Virus record (IMG/VR): IMGVR_UViG_3300019756_000004
Span: 1-63,690 of that record
Origin: a virus
Length of the DNA: 63,690 nucleotides
Strand: one strand, 5' to 3'
Shown here: one piece after another, positions 17,898 through 26,931 of the stretch
Layout: the number at the start of each line of letters is the position of its first letter
How positions within the stretch are numbered: position 1 is the stretch's first letter
Program-made: the position numbers and the translations under genes
Notes under the pieces: generated by a model
What the model saw: only the letters and a program-made list of their open reading frames with translations
Told to the model about the DNA's origin: nothing
Database searches by the model: none

Positions 17898-19381
17898 CTA
17901 AATCTCTTACCTCTATTGTTCACTGAATTACCCAGAGCATTATATCCATACTTTGGACTAATCTCTCCACCCTTCGAAACACGTCCTATTTTGGGCGGGT
18001 TAGTACTCTTCCAATCAGCAGCGAGTTTACCGTCAGCAACTAACTGATCGATAACTTTAACTTCATAATCATTCATGTGTTCACGGTTTGTCTCATCTCT
18101 CATGGTAGATCTAATCTCATTGATAGTCGGATGTTTCTCATACAGACCACCATAGTCATCACGCAACAAGAGTGTGTTACGCATATCATCTTCTTCGTCA
18201 ATAACAATCGGTTTGATAGAGTGGTATCCAGTCATCAACAAACTAGCAACCGCATCGGTTCTTGGTACAACCTTTAATGGTGCAATGGTTTCCTGCTCTT
18301 CAATTGCAGATATAAATCCGTTCTGTGCTTCGATTGGACTTGGGTTAGGTTGTCCGCCAGGCGTAGAGTTTGCTTTGTCTGCAGTCTTTGCAGCACCTGC
18401 TTCGTTTGCCCAGTCTGAGTACTCTGCATGGTTTGCACTGTAGGAACGAATCGCTTCGGTTGACTGTCCATGGAATGACCCATAGAATGCAGCACCAGAA
18501 TAGAACGGAAGGTCTCCTAGTGGCCCCATGTACACCGGCCCTGTGAACTCTACTTGTTCTCCACCAATTAATCCTTTCATACCAACAACAGATATTTCGG
18601 TTGCTTGAATGTTTGCCTGTAATGAAGACACAGAGAAGTTTTCCTCAGAAGAGACTTGGAAATAGTTTCCGGTAAAAAACTCCATCTGAGCACCAACGTT
18701 GACCTTATTATATCCTTTAATAATGTGGTCATTATTACCCAGTACAACATCAACCTTATGCTCAAGCGTTTTGTTTGTTGCAGTACCCTTGGTTTCATAT
18801 TGAGTATTTGCACCAACAACAGTCTCTATATTCTTGCGTATACTGTTGAACGAATTACCCTGTATGTTTAGGTTGTAGTCACCCCCAACGTTAACATTAT
18901 AGTCACCTTGAACATCTAGGTTTAGATCTCCCTGATAGTGCATCTTACCATTACCTTCAATAATAATGGTTTGATCTCCACCAGTGACTTCTACTCTGTT
19001 CTTCAGAGCGGATATAACTACAGAACCATCAGCACGGACTTCTACTCCCGCACCCTTACGATGTTTGATGAGAATACGTTCACCGCCAGGCGTATCATCA
19101 TATGAGATGACGTGACCGGATGAAGTCTCTTTTACTTGGTTGAATGGAAAACGAGACGGTTCTTGATCTTCTAGATTCAGATCTAAGTTTTCAACACCAC
19201 CACCAAGATAAAGGTTCTCTACCTTGAGACCACGAGCGGATCTATTAATAGAAGATCCATAGTAGTATTCTCTCTTGGGATACTCACCAGTAGGATCTTG
19301 AAACCCATCAATAGGTGCACCTTCGGTGTTTTCTATCGCTTCGTTGTCACCTATCTTTGTCTTTTTAATCGTCGTTGTCAT
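17894..19381 (-). CDS. Membrane-piercing spike, beta-helix part of gp5 (separate gene)
   Basis: 495 residues. The centre (about 95-190) has the gp5-C/VgrG needle signature: SGHVISYDDTPGGERILIKH, then GVEVRADGSVVIS and a run of short repeats GDLNLDVQGDYNVNVGGDY. These give the trimeric beta-helix in T4 gp5. There is no OB fold and no lysozyme domain here; those functions lie in the next two genes upstream. The C-terminal 200 residues are less repetitive, with Ala-rich and charged segments. The gene overlaps both neighbours by 4 nt. It probably forms the puncturing needle with the OB-domain protein. Confidence 0.8.
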   Translation of the reverse strand: MTTTIKKTKIGDNEAIENTEGAPIDGFQDPTGEYPKREYYYGSSINRSARGLKVENLYLGGGVENLDLNLEDQEPSRFPFNQVKETSSGHVISYDDTPGGERILIKHRKGAGVEVRADGSVVISALKNRVEVTGGDQTIIIEGNGKMHYQGDLNLDVQGDYNVNVGGDYNLNIQGNSFNSIRKNIETVVGANTQYETKGTATNKTLEHKVDVVLGNNDHIIKGYNKVNVGAQMEFFTGNYFQVSSEENFSVSSLQANIQATEISVVGMKGLIGGEQVEFTGPVYMGPLGDLPFYSGAAFYGSFHGQSTEAIRSYSANHAEYSDWANEAGAAKTADKANSTPGGQPNPSPIEAQNGFISAIEEQETIAPLKVVPRTDAVASLLMTGYHSIKPIVIDEEDDMRNTLLLRDDYGGLYEKHPTINEIRSTMRDETNREHMNDYEVKVIDQLVADGKLAADWKSTNPPKIGRVSKGGEISPKYGYNALGNSVNNRGKRFR

Positions 19382-21981
19382 ACTGGTTTCTTCTTAACTA
19401 AGTCCGCTAGTGATACAGATGCGTCCACTAAAAGATTTTCATATATTGATTTTTTACCAAACAGATTCTCTACATAAGACCCTACATCAAAATAAGGATC
19501 AGGAGATTCAGGATCAATATCATTGTGACCCAACACTTGACCGCCAGGCACTTTCTGATAAAATGCTTCAAGTAATGCCTCTAGAGTTTTCATCTGTGCT
19601 TGTGTGTAAGATGATGCAGACAGATTTAGACTTGGTGCATCTGCTTCAGTAGGAACATTGATACCACCGACTAGACACACATCAATACAATTTTGTTCAT
19701 GTCCATTGATTTTACTTGCATCACTAAAATCGTCTATTGGTTTTCCTCTCTGCAGTCTACCATCACGTCTGATCACGAAGTGATACTGTAATCCATCATG
19801 TCCTGCATCGTTGTGTCTGAGGTGAATTTCCTCTGAACCTATATTTGCATTTGTGTAGGTATCGGATGCATGGATAATTACTTCAGAAATTTTTCTGGTG
19901 ATTTGACTGAACTCAAGTCCAAGTTCTTCTTTAGAGTCTACGTAAGTAAATGATTCTGTCGCAGCACCAATATACCTGTTGACCAGTTCTGCAAGATCTG
20001 TATCTTCCGTATAGAAATCTCCTACCTCTGCGGCAATTGATCCGGAGATAGTAGTATCCACTTTGTCCAGTGCACTTTCTACTTGGGTTATAGTACCTGA
20101 TACTGCTTCTCTTTCGGCAGCAGGAACACCTTTCTCTCTTGCTTTTTGATCTATCTGTGCAGACAAATCTGCGATATTATCTACATTGTCTAGGTCTACT
20201 TCTTGAATCGCTTCACGCATTTCAGGTGATAAGTTTGGATCTGCACCAAGAATAGCCTTTGCTGCTTTGGCTAGGTTAGCATCACCACCTTCTAGAATAT
20301 CTTTAATAACACCTTCAACGACATCTCCTGCTATACCAAAGTTTGGTAGAATATCGTTCAACAGATTACCTACGCTTCCCGTCAGATCTTCGAATAGATC
20401 TTGTGCAGCACCAAATCCTGTGTCAATATCAGGTAGGAGACCACCGACAAAATCACCAACATCACCTATTAGATCGTCAACAAGGTTACCAAGACCACCT
20501 GCTAAATTACCAGTCCCTCCAATCAATGCACCTACAGCCGCACCAATGGCAGTATCCGTACCTATACTTGTTGCGTTACCGACAGTTTCGGCAAGAGCAG
20601 ATGCGTCAGTACTTGCATATTCTGATACTGCAGTAATACTGGTCAGTAGATCTGTCTTCGCAGAGTCAAGACCTGTTTCGTCTGGTGTATCAATGAGGGT
20701 TGGTAAATAACCTTTAAAAGTATTGCCCAACCGATTAGACCAACCATGAGTAAAGTCAACGATTACCTCATCATCTGTGATCTCCCCATCACCATTGAAG
20801 TCATAACTAAACCCTGCCCAAGGAGGCCCAGTAATAGCGAAGTTTATATAAAGATTTCCCATGTCTTGAGGTATGCACCAAATTCGACCTGTTCCCTCTT
20901 TTAATTGTCTTTGCGGAACACCGGCATCTATCTGTTCTTGAGTGAAAATACTGCCTTCTTCTACAGTTCTTGTAAAAATCTCATCGTCATGAGTCCATGC
21001 CCATCCATATGGGTTAGGATCTCTATTAAACCATTCTAAAGGAGATGGGTCGGGAGCGCCCTCTCCTTTAAATTTAAACCCCATTACGGGATCACTGCCC
21101 GGAAACTCAGATACCCAACATCTAAAGTATTGACCTTCAGGGGTGCGTAATCCAGGCATGTTATTCCACACCTGCATGTTTCCAGCAACTTTTTTGTCCA
21201 ATTTGCGTTGAGGAATTATATGTAACAATACACTATTAATAAATCCTTCAGATTTTTTAATCCTCATTCCGTGCACTTGAGTGCCATGACTATTATAAAG
21301 TTTAGACTTAGCAAAGTAATCTAGTGTCATTTCATCTGCAAACGGATATTTAATTTTATCCTTCATTGCACGAACTTGTTTTAAAAATATGTCAGGTACA
21401 CCGCCTGGCTGTGCAGAAGTTTCTGTAGCGACACTTGCAATAGATTCTATCAACTCTACCTTTCTATCTGTTGATGTACCGATAGCAGTAGTTAATTGAT
21501 CTACTGCCGCACCACCCAATGCGACTATATCAATCGCTTCTTCGGGAGGATTTACTCCAGTAATGTCTACGCCCAGTACAAGACCTGATTTAGGATCTTT
21601 AGATGCGGGTTCTGGTTGTGACGTATTCGCAGTACCATCTGAGTCTACAGGATCATAATTACCACTACCGTCAGAATCAGGAGCATTCATTCTACCAGTA
21701 TGTTCTACACTAACTAGATCAAAACTAGGAACAAAATCGGATTGGTTTGTTACTTTGACCAACTGTCCTGCTGTGGATTTACCACCCGTGGTTGTCATTT
21801 GGTCTAGACTTTGTATACCTTTAAGACTAGTGCCAACCTTGATACCAAGAGCAGTTACGTTTTTAGCAGTTTTAACGTCCTGTGCCTTCTTAATTTTTTT
21901 CTGAATTTCATTAAGAGATTGTTCAGACGTTTTTGCCTTTGCTGCTAGTGCCTGATTAATTGTATCAATAGATTTAGACAT
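19378..21981 (-). CDS. Baseplate hub protein with C-terminal N-acetylmuramoyl-L-alanine amidase domain
   Basis: 867 residues. At about 690-840 lies an Amidase_2/PGRP-type domain: EVIIHAS (zinc His), LQYHFVIRRDG, NCIDVCLVGG, then GHNDI (zinc His) and SPDPYFDV, where Asp takes the place of the third ligand as in AmpD. It would cleave the amide link of peptidoglycan stems at the tail tip. Residues about 394-405 (DFNGDGEITDDE) form a textbook EF-hand calcium loop. The middle (about 480-650) is Gly/Leu/Asp-rich and of low complexity. The N-terminal 300 residues are unassigned. It sits between the OB and needle genes, so it replaces or adds to the T4 gp5 lysozyme. Confidence 0.8.
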   Translation of the reverse strand: MSKSIDTINQALAAKAKTSEQSLNEIQKKIKKAQDVKTAKNVTALGIKVGTSLKGIQSLDQMTTTGGKSTAGQLVKVTNQSDFVPSFDLVSVEHTGRMNAPDSDGSGNYDPVDSDGTANTSQPEPASKDPKSGLVLGVDITGVNPPEEAIDIVALGGAAVDQLTTAIGTSTDRKVELIESIASVATETSAQPGGVPDIFLKQVRAMKDKIKYPFADEMTLDYFAKSKLYNSHGTQVHGMRIKKSEGFINSVLLHIIPQRKLDKKVAGNMQVWNNMPGLRTPEGQYFRCWVSEFPGSDPVMGFKFKGEGAPDPSPLEWFNRDPNPYGWAWTHDDEIFTRTVEEGSIFTQEQIDAGVPQRQLKEGTGRIWCIPQDMGNLYINFAITGPPWAGFSYDFNGDGEITDDEVIVDFTHGWSNRLGNTFKGYLPTLIDTPDETGLDSAKTDLLTSITAVSEYASTDASALAETVGNATSIGTDTAIGAAVGALIGGTGNLAGGLGNLVDDLIGDVGDFVGGLLPDIDTGFGAAQDLFEDLTGSVGNLLNDILPNFGIAGDVVEGVIKDILEGGDANLAKAAKAILGADPNLSPEMREAIQEVDLDNVDNIADLSAQIDQKAREKGVPAAEREAVSGTITQVESALDKVDTTISGSIAAEVGDFYTEDTDLAELVNRYIGAATESFTYVDSKEELGLEFSQITRKISEVIIHASDTYTNANIGSEEIHLRHNDAGHDGLQYHFVIRRDGRLQRGKPIDDFSDASKINGHEQNCIDVCLVGGINVPTEADAPSLNLSASSYTQAQMKTLEALLEAFYQKVPGGQVLGHNDIDPESPDPYFDVGSYVENLFGKKSIYENLLVDASVSLADLVKKKPV

Positions 21982-22841
21982 TACCTACCATCCGAATTTT
22001 TGAAATCATTGTATACCATTTGTATTGATCCAGCGAAGTCTTCTTTGTGAGGTGCGTAATAACGACTGAGAATATCAGGAAGATTCTTGGGTTTACTCTT
22101 ATCAATAACATCGCAATTTAAAATTCTACTGTTTGCTTCAATGTGTGTAGTATTTAGTTCATATAGAATGAACGACAATTGACTAGTGAATCTTATCCAT
22201 TCTCCAGTAAACGCCTTGAGTCTAGCGAGTCTTTCATTATTCCACATCATCAATCCAGTACCTTTCACAAGATCTTCGCCTAGTGTAAATCCGAAGTTCA
22301 ACTGATTGATTACACCAACAATAGCACATGCTTGTTTTAGAGTGTAGTTATTAGACATAAAGAACTTGACAGATGCCGCCAGTCTTGCATCTCGATCACC
22401 AAGATTTGGTTCGAGGTCATCAATTGCAGGATCATCTCTGTCAAGAGCAGCAATCGATAGGTTGTAAAAATCGATATCAGGGTTAACTCTTTCAAGCAGA
22501 TCTTGGAAAGCAAGACTCTGTTGTACCGCACTAGGATACTCTGTTCGAGGAAGAGACCCAAGGACTAAAGGAACTTGAGACTCTTTACCATCCATAAAGA
22601 ATCCAAACACCAATGCACCTGCTTCTAGTCTTGGTGATGTACCCAATCCAGATACTCCACCTTCAGTCGATGGCAATACTACTTGTGCCCAAGGTAGGTC
22701 ATTCTGTTTTACTTCTCTGGTAGATGGATTGTGTATCCCGTGTATACGCACACGTACACGACCCTCATATCCATACGGAGGAGATGCATCAATCACGTCA
22801 GCAATAAACCAACGCATTTTGTCACCGTAATAATCAATCAT
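21981..22841 (-). CDS. 5: Baseplate hub gp5-like protein: OB domain plus degenerate tail-lysozyme-like domain
   Basis: 286 residues. The first 110 residues are the gp5 OB fold: DYYGDKMRWFIADVIDA, GYEGRVRVRIHGIH, DLPWAQVVLPSTEGG and GSLPRTEYP, matching the N-terminus of T4 gp5 and VgrG proteins. Residues about 155-235 fit the phage tail lysozyme (Phage_lysozyme2) pattern: KFFMSNNYTLKQACAIVGVI, GLMMWNNERLARL, QLSFILYELNTT. The position of the catalytic Glu in that family appears to be Leu, so this part may be structural. It overlaps the gp27-like gene by 8 nt, keeping the gp27-gp5 hub pairing of T4. Confidence 0.75.
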   Translation of the reverse strand: MIDYYGDKMRWFIADVIDASPPYGYEGRVRVRIHGIHNPSTREVKQNDLPWAQVVLPSTEGGVSGLGTSPRLEAGALVFGFFMDGKESQVPLVLGSLPRTEYPSAVQQSLAFQDLLERVNPDIDFYNLSIAALDRDDPAIDDLEPNLGDRDARLAASVKFFMSNNYTLKQACAIVGVINQLNFGFTLGEDLVKGTGLMMWNNERLARLKAFTGEWIRFTSQLSFILYELNTTHIEANSRILNCDVIDKSKPKNLPDILSRYYAPHKEDFAGSIQMVYNDFKNSDGR

Positions 22842-24246
22842 CGTTTGGGCCTTTCTCTAACTTAAAGACTGTCATCGCAACATCGTGTCGAGTGTCTTTA
22901 AAGGTATGTCTTGTATTGTAAACAATAAAATCTCCACTACGGAATGTATCAAGTTGTGAAGGTGAGTCTGGATCATTATCATCACTCAGAACATTGATTC
23001 TAATTCTGTCACCAACTGATCCTCCAGATCTAATGAATCCCGGCCCCGGCACAGTTACGTCAATCATGTTTTTAAACATAGCGTTTCGGTATGCCGCTGC
23101 TTCAATCTGTTTCAAGTAGTTGCCACTGTTTACCTCATCGTGTAGACTTTTCTTGTCACCGTATACTCCACGTGAAACTACTCTATGATATGTTTGTGAA
23201 TCTAGGTTATGCAGGTAGTCCCCTTCTATGTTCACTGTAGAACCACTTGACAATTTCAAGCTTATATCAGGGGTCTTGTACAGATCATTGTACACGTTTT
23301 GTTTGGTGATGTCAATCACACCTGCTTCATCTGCCTTACCCAGAGATCTATAGAAACTGTAGTGTTGGGAAGTAGTTCTTCCATTCGAAAGATCGGTGAC
23401 TGTGTATCTAGCACCCAGACCACCCGATATCATTTGTTTCATGGTGTTCTGTATTTTAGAGGTCTTCATTGCTTGTACTTGGAAGTACTGCAGTGTAGGA
23501 TCTGGACTCTCTTCTTGTTTCTGCGTATTCGATGGTGAGAAAATAAACGGAATGTCTGCGTTCCATGCTTTCTGTTGCAACATCTTTTCGAGCGTACCCA
23601 GTCTTAGTCTCTCATCGTGAATCGACGCATATAAAAATACAGGCATACCTAACTGTGTTGTAGATTTTTCTACCAACCACTGAGCAGCTTCAAGTGGATG
23701 CATGTATGGAATGATACCCTTGAAATTTGTTTTTACAATTGGAGTAGCGGGTGTTTCGTTTGGTGGGGGTGTCTCATCTATATACGATAGATCAATATCC
23801 TTACCACACTCGTTACCAACCAACTTCAATATCTCAATTTTTAGATCGTCTTTAATCGCTCTTGATACAAGTTTACTCTTACTGACTACTGCGTGTTCGT
23901 CCATAAAGGACAATACATAGATAGACGATTGTCCGGAGTTAGAGGACTTGAGAGCAGTGTCTATACCTGTTAATATAAACTCTCTGTCCATAACTGTTTC
24001 TTCGGATTCTGTATCCGACAGTTCGGTCATCATTGAGATCTTCAACTTCTCTGTACCGGAAAAAGACAACCCATCAAAGACCGCCTTGTCATCCGATACT
24101 GCGATTTGTCCAGTTATATAAGGTTTGTCTAGTGCTTCAAAGAACACTAGTTCTACAATCATTGATCTGATATCAATAAAGAAGTCAGTCAATCTAGAGG
24201 AAGTTATACTCGCCTCTTTGTATTTAAACTGTTGCTGTCTTTCCAT
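22834..24246 (-). CDS. 27: Baseplate hub protein, gp27-like
   Basis: 470 residues (T4 gp27: 391). The N-terminus (YKEASITSSRLTDFFIDIRS, then FFEALDKPYITGQIAVSD) has the look of tail hub proteins of the gp27/VgrG-N family, beta-barrel domains that form the ring at the tail tube end. Cysteine is rare and Ser/Thr abundant. The identification relies on pattern, length and position, directly before the OB-domain gp5-like gene and after gp53, rather than on a long identical motif. The role would be the trimeric torus linking tube and spike. Confidence 0.65.
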   Translation of the reverse strand: MERQQQFKYKEASITSSRLTDFFIDIRSMIVELVFFEALDKPYITGQIAVSDDKAVFDGLSFSGTEKLKISMMTELSDTESEETVMDREFILTGIDTALKSSNSGQSSIYVLSFMDEHAVVSKSKLVSRAIKDDLKIEILKLVGNECGKDIDLSYIDETPPPNETPATPIVKTNFKGIIPYMHPLEAAQWLVEKSTTQLGMPVFLYASIHDERLRLGTLEKMLQQKAWNADIPFIFSPSNTQKQEESPDPTLQYFQVQAMKTSKIQNTMKQMISGGLGARYTVTDLSNGRTTSQHYSFYRSLGKADEAGVIDITKQNVYNDLYKTPDISLKLSSGSTVNIEGDYLHNLDSQTYHRVVSRGVYGDKKSLHDEVNSGNYLKQIEAAAYRNAMFKNMIDVTVPGPGFIRSGGSVGDRIRINVLSDDNDPDSPSQLDTFRSGDFIVYNTRHTFKDTRHDVAMTVFKLEKGPNDD

Positions 24247-25310
24247 TACTGTCTCATCAATTCAGCAAATCTATTAGCGATACCTTTAATTGAATTAGGT
24301 TTAATCAACTTGATCTGTCTCAACTCCTCATTCTTTTGAGTCAGATAATCCTTCATAGTGATTTCAATCGCACCCGCCGGTTTCGTTTGACCCAAAGGAT
24401 TAATGTCGATCCAATTACCATCCGCATCTTCGTAGTGATGAGTGCCAAGATATTGTGGCATCTCTCCGTACACAATCATTGACGTTTCTGTTCCTGCAGG
24501 GTTGAGGTATGAGAGTTCTTCCCCTGTTACAAAAGTACCGTCCGTGAGGTTCTTAGTGTTTAAGTAATACGTCAACTTATATGTAGAGGTAGGATTGAAA
24601 GGAATATCACTAACCGTAGCCTTTCTTCCAAATGGATCGATAGTCACTCTGAATGTAGTAACCAGAATATCGTCTTGCAATAAAGACCACAATAAAGGAC
24701 TTGCAAAAGTCTCTGCCTCTTGTACGTCTGTTCTTTCCAATTCAACAATACCATTAGAATTTGGTGTGACCACTTGATCTTGAACTACAGATTCAGTAAC
24801 AACGTTCTCTGTATCGATAACAAAAGTACCAAGTGCAAGATCACGTTTAATAATACGTCCTCTGGTAGTTGTTTGGTTACCTGTAACTATTGACCCGACT
24901 TCAAACTGATCAGGATCTTGTCCGACAATTTTAGTTCTAAAGATGGGTTTGTTGTCATCATCGTAGTAATCAACCACGTCCGGTTGTTGCAGTTGTACTG
25001 TGACCATACGATGAGGATATCTTTTCTGAGCAGCACCGTGGACTTCATTTACTGTTAGTGGCCATCCGTTCTCACGTATGTGATCGTTTACTAAGAAGAA
25101 TGTCCAGTAGTAATCGGTAGTTCCGTAAATTTTAAAAGAGGTCTGATCAGGTCTCTCATTTACTGGGATAGTATAGTCTTCTAAAAAAAGATCCCTATCC
25201 TTGATCTCATCGATCAAGTCAACATATTGAGTTATGTTGGTAAACAGTGAGTACGAGTTCTCGTTTCCAAACTTATAAAGTACAGGTTTAAAGTTACTGA
25301 AGTATGCCAT
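24246..25310 (-). CDS. 53: Baseplate wedge subunit gp53
   Basis: 354 residues against 196 in T4. Both ends match T4 gp53: near residue 55, RPDQTSFKIYGTTDYYWTFF with LVNDHIRENGWPLT (T4: IYGNPQLYWVLLMCND), and the last 30 residues, EELRQIKLIKPNSIKGIANR (T4: EKLRQIKIIAKSDINSFMND). The difference is an internal insertion of beta-rich sequence at about 110-290. In T4, gp53 bridges neighbouring wedges and contacts gp6 and gp25. Adjacent genes overlap by one base, suggesting coupled translation. Confidence 0.88.
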   Translation of the reverse strand: MAYFSNFKPVLYKFGNENSYSLFTNITQYVDLIDEIKDRDLFLEDYTIPVNERPDQTSFKIYGTTDYYWTFFLVNDHIRENGWPLTVNEVHGAAQKRYPHRMVTVQLQQPDVVDYYDDDNKPIFRTKIVGQDPDQFEVGSIVTGNQTTTRGRIIKRDLALGTFVIDTENVVTESVVQDQVVTPNSNGIVELERTDVQEAETFASPLLWSLLQDDILVTTFRVTIDPFGRKATVSDIPFNPTSTYKLTYYLNTKNLTDGTFVTGEELSYLNPAGTETSMIVYGEMPQYLGTHHYEDADGNWIDINPLGQTKPAGAIEITMKDYLTQKNEELRQIKLIKPNSIKGIANRFAELMRQ

Positions 25311-26371
25311 TAAAATCCTTCCTCAATTTTTTCACGAGTGAGTGCTCTTGTCTCTTGGAAATTAAGAGTCATGTCTACTTCCAAGAAGTGACCGTCTGAG
25401 TGCATTGCCATTGAACTAGCGTTGTACGTAGTAGAAACGTCTCTCAGATAACAGTCTTGAATTTGCATTAGTCCCGGCATAGGATTACCATCGTATTCAA
25501 ACTCAATTTTAAACTTGTTAGGAAAACGATAACCAAGAGAGATCTCAGTATCACCTACCGATACCCCAATGTTAGCAGGATACAGTTCGGTTCTGAGAAA
25601 CTTGATAATGTTCTTGACTTCATTTGCCTCTCGTTGTGACCGTGCAAGAAACTTAAATGCAAATGCAAACTCACGAATGTTTGGTTGCTTGAATAGAACA
25701 CGTGAGTTAGGGTTCAGAGTAACACCACCTGCAAGTTTCTGTGCTGCTTGTGACTCTGCGGCAAACGTACCAAATTTAGATGCAAGTTGAATACCTGCAA
25801 GTTTCGCAACGTCTGCACCCGATCCTCCTGTCAATCCACTTACAAAAGATCCAACCCCTTTTGTCATAGACTCCGCAAATCCCATTCCACCTTCCATCAT
25901 GGCACCAGTGGCACCAAGGTCAAAGTTCTCGTAGGTTACGTTATCACGGAATGCTAGACCCGCAGGTAGATAGAGTTCGACTGAATCATTAGATATATCA
26001 ACAGTTCCACCTTGAGTAGAAGCTGATTGTTGACCCCTCCAAGTATCGATATTTCCTTGTAGAGTTCTGATTTGGTTTCGAATATCAGCGAGTTGTTCTT
26101 TGAACTGAGTTTCACTTTGATCTTCGTTCGCTGCTTCTGCCTGAATTTCTTGGTACTGTTTTTCCAATTCCCTAATGTCTGCTTCCGCTCTAGAGATTTT
26201 TTCCTTGAACGCATCTCCCGCCAACTCTCCAGTAGCTTTAGTTTCTACTAAAGAGAAAATCACTCGTGCTTTGTAGTCATCCTCGTTTTCAAAAGGATAA
26301 TGAAATCTTCTGCCGCCATTAGCGTTTGTGTTAGGATCGGTGTTTGATGACTGTCCCAGTATATCTGCCAT
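25310..26371 (-). CDS. 48: Baseplate tail tube cap gp48
   Basis: 353 residues, close to T4 gp48 (364). An N-terminal proline/aromatic segment (RRFHYPFENEDDYKARVIF) is followed by a coiled-coil insertion (about 55-110), a Gly/Ala-rich part, and a tail-tube-like C-terminal domain (NSRVLFKQPNIREFAFAFKF through VDMTLNFQETRAL). This layout fits gp48, which caps the hub and starts tube polymerisation together with gp54. It is the first gene of the long minus-strand operon, with a late promoter 41 nt upstream. Confidence 0.78.
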   Translation of the reverse strand: MADILGQSSNTDPNTNANGGRRFHYPFENEDDYKARVIFSLVETKATGELAGDAFKEKISRAEADIRELEKQYQEIQAEAANEDQSETQFKEQLADIRNQIRTLQGNIDTWRGQQSASTQGGTVDISNDSVELYLPAGLAFRDNVTYENFDLGATGAMMEGGMGFAESMTKGVGSFVSGLTGGSGADVAKLAGIQLASKFGTFAAESQAAQKLAGGVTLNPNSRVLFKQPNIREFAFAFKFLARSQREANEVKNIIKFLRTELYPANIGVSVGDTEISLGYRFPNKFKIEFEYDGNPMPGLMQIQDCYLRDVSTTYNASSMAMHSDGHFLEVDMTLNFQETRALTREKIEEGF

Positions 26372-26382
26372 GTTAGAGTTCC

Positions 26383-26390
26383 AATAAATA
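26383..26390 (+). promoter_or_regulatory. Possible plus-strand late promoter (one mismatch) for gp4
   Basis: AATAAATA differs from the late box TATAAATA at its first base. It lies 29 nt before the preferred gp4 start at 26419, in the divergent gap between gp48 and gp4, where a plus-strand late promoter is needed. Confidence 0.35.
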
Positions 26391-26411
26391 GATGTATAAA
26401 ATACCTGAAAC

Positions 26412-26419
26412 TATTTATA
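26412..26419 (-). promoter_or_regulatory. T4-type late promoter for gp48 operon
   Basis: Exact TATAAATA on the minus strand, 41 nt before the gp48 ATG. It overlaps the first base of the gp4 start codon on the other strand, so the divergent gene pair shares a very compact control region. Confidence 0.75.
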
Positions 26420-26931
26420 TGAAAACGTACAAGGGAATATACAAAATTAAAAATCCCCAGAAATATAGAGGGGATGCAGATAATGTTGTCTACCGTTCAG
26501 GGTGGGAACAGAAGGTCATGATCTGGGCAGACACTTCTCCGCAAATAGTGGAGTGGTCTAGTGAAGAGGTTATTATACCATACTTATGCGAAACAGACAA
26601 GAGAATGCACAGATATTTTGTAGATTTTTTAGTACGGTTCAAAGATGGTCGCACGGTATTGGTCGAAGTCAAACCTGCAAAAGAGACATTACCACCCAAA
26701 TCAGGTAGGGGTGTTGCTCGTCAGAGAGTACTTAATGAAGGATTGACATATATAAAGAACGTATCTAAATGGAATGCGGCAAAAGAATTCTGTAAAGACC
26801 GTGGTTGGCACTTCGAAATCTGGACAGAGAATGAATTACGTAAGATGGGACTACTACCCAAACCCATGGGTAAGAAACCCTTCAAACCATTGAAGAAGAT
26901 GAAACCCTACAGGAAACCTAAGAAAAAGTGA
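26419..26931 (+). CDS. 4: Head completion protein gp4 (gp50), TnsA/endonuclease-like
   Basis: 170 residues from the ATG at 26419; an in-frame ATG at 26392 would add 9 residues, but the shorter form aligns with the T4 start. Motifs shared with T4 gp4: NPQKYRGD, YRSGWEQKVMIW, EVIIPYLCE, RYFVDFLVRF and VEVKPAKETLPP. The D-...-E-x-K set (residues in VDFLV and VEVKP) is the TnsA-like nuclease core. T4 gp4 is needed to finish DNA-filled heads so that they can join tails. The C-terminal 25 residues are an added Lys/Pro-rich basic tail. Its stop overlaps the next start (GTGA). Confidence 0.88.
   Translation: MKTYKGIYKIKNPQKYRGDADNVVYRSGWEQKVMIWADTSPQIVEWSSEEVIIPYLCETDKRMHRYFVDFLVRFKDGRTVLVEVKPAKETLPPKSGRGVARQRVLNEGLTYIKNVSKWNAAKEFCKDRGWHFEIWTENELRKMGLLPKPMGKKPFKPLKKMKPYRKPKKK

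Noticed and set aside
20343-20636. Long plus-strand open frames opposite the amidase gene, and similar ones opposite other large genes
   Set aside because: They lie antisense to well-supported genes and show only the composition expected from shadowing of Gly/Asp/Leu-rich sequence.
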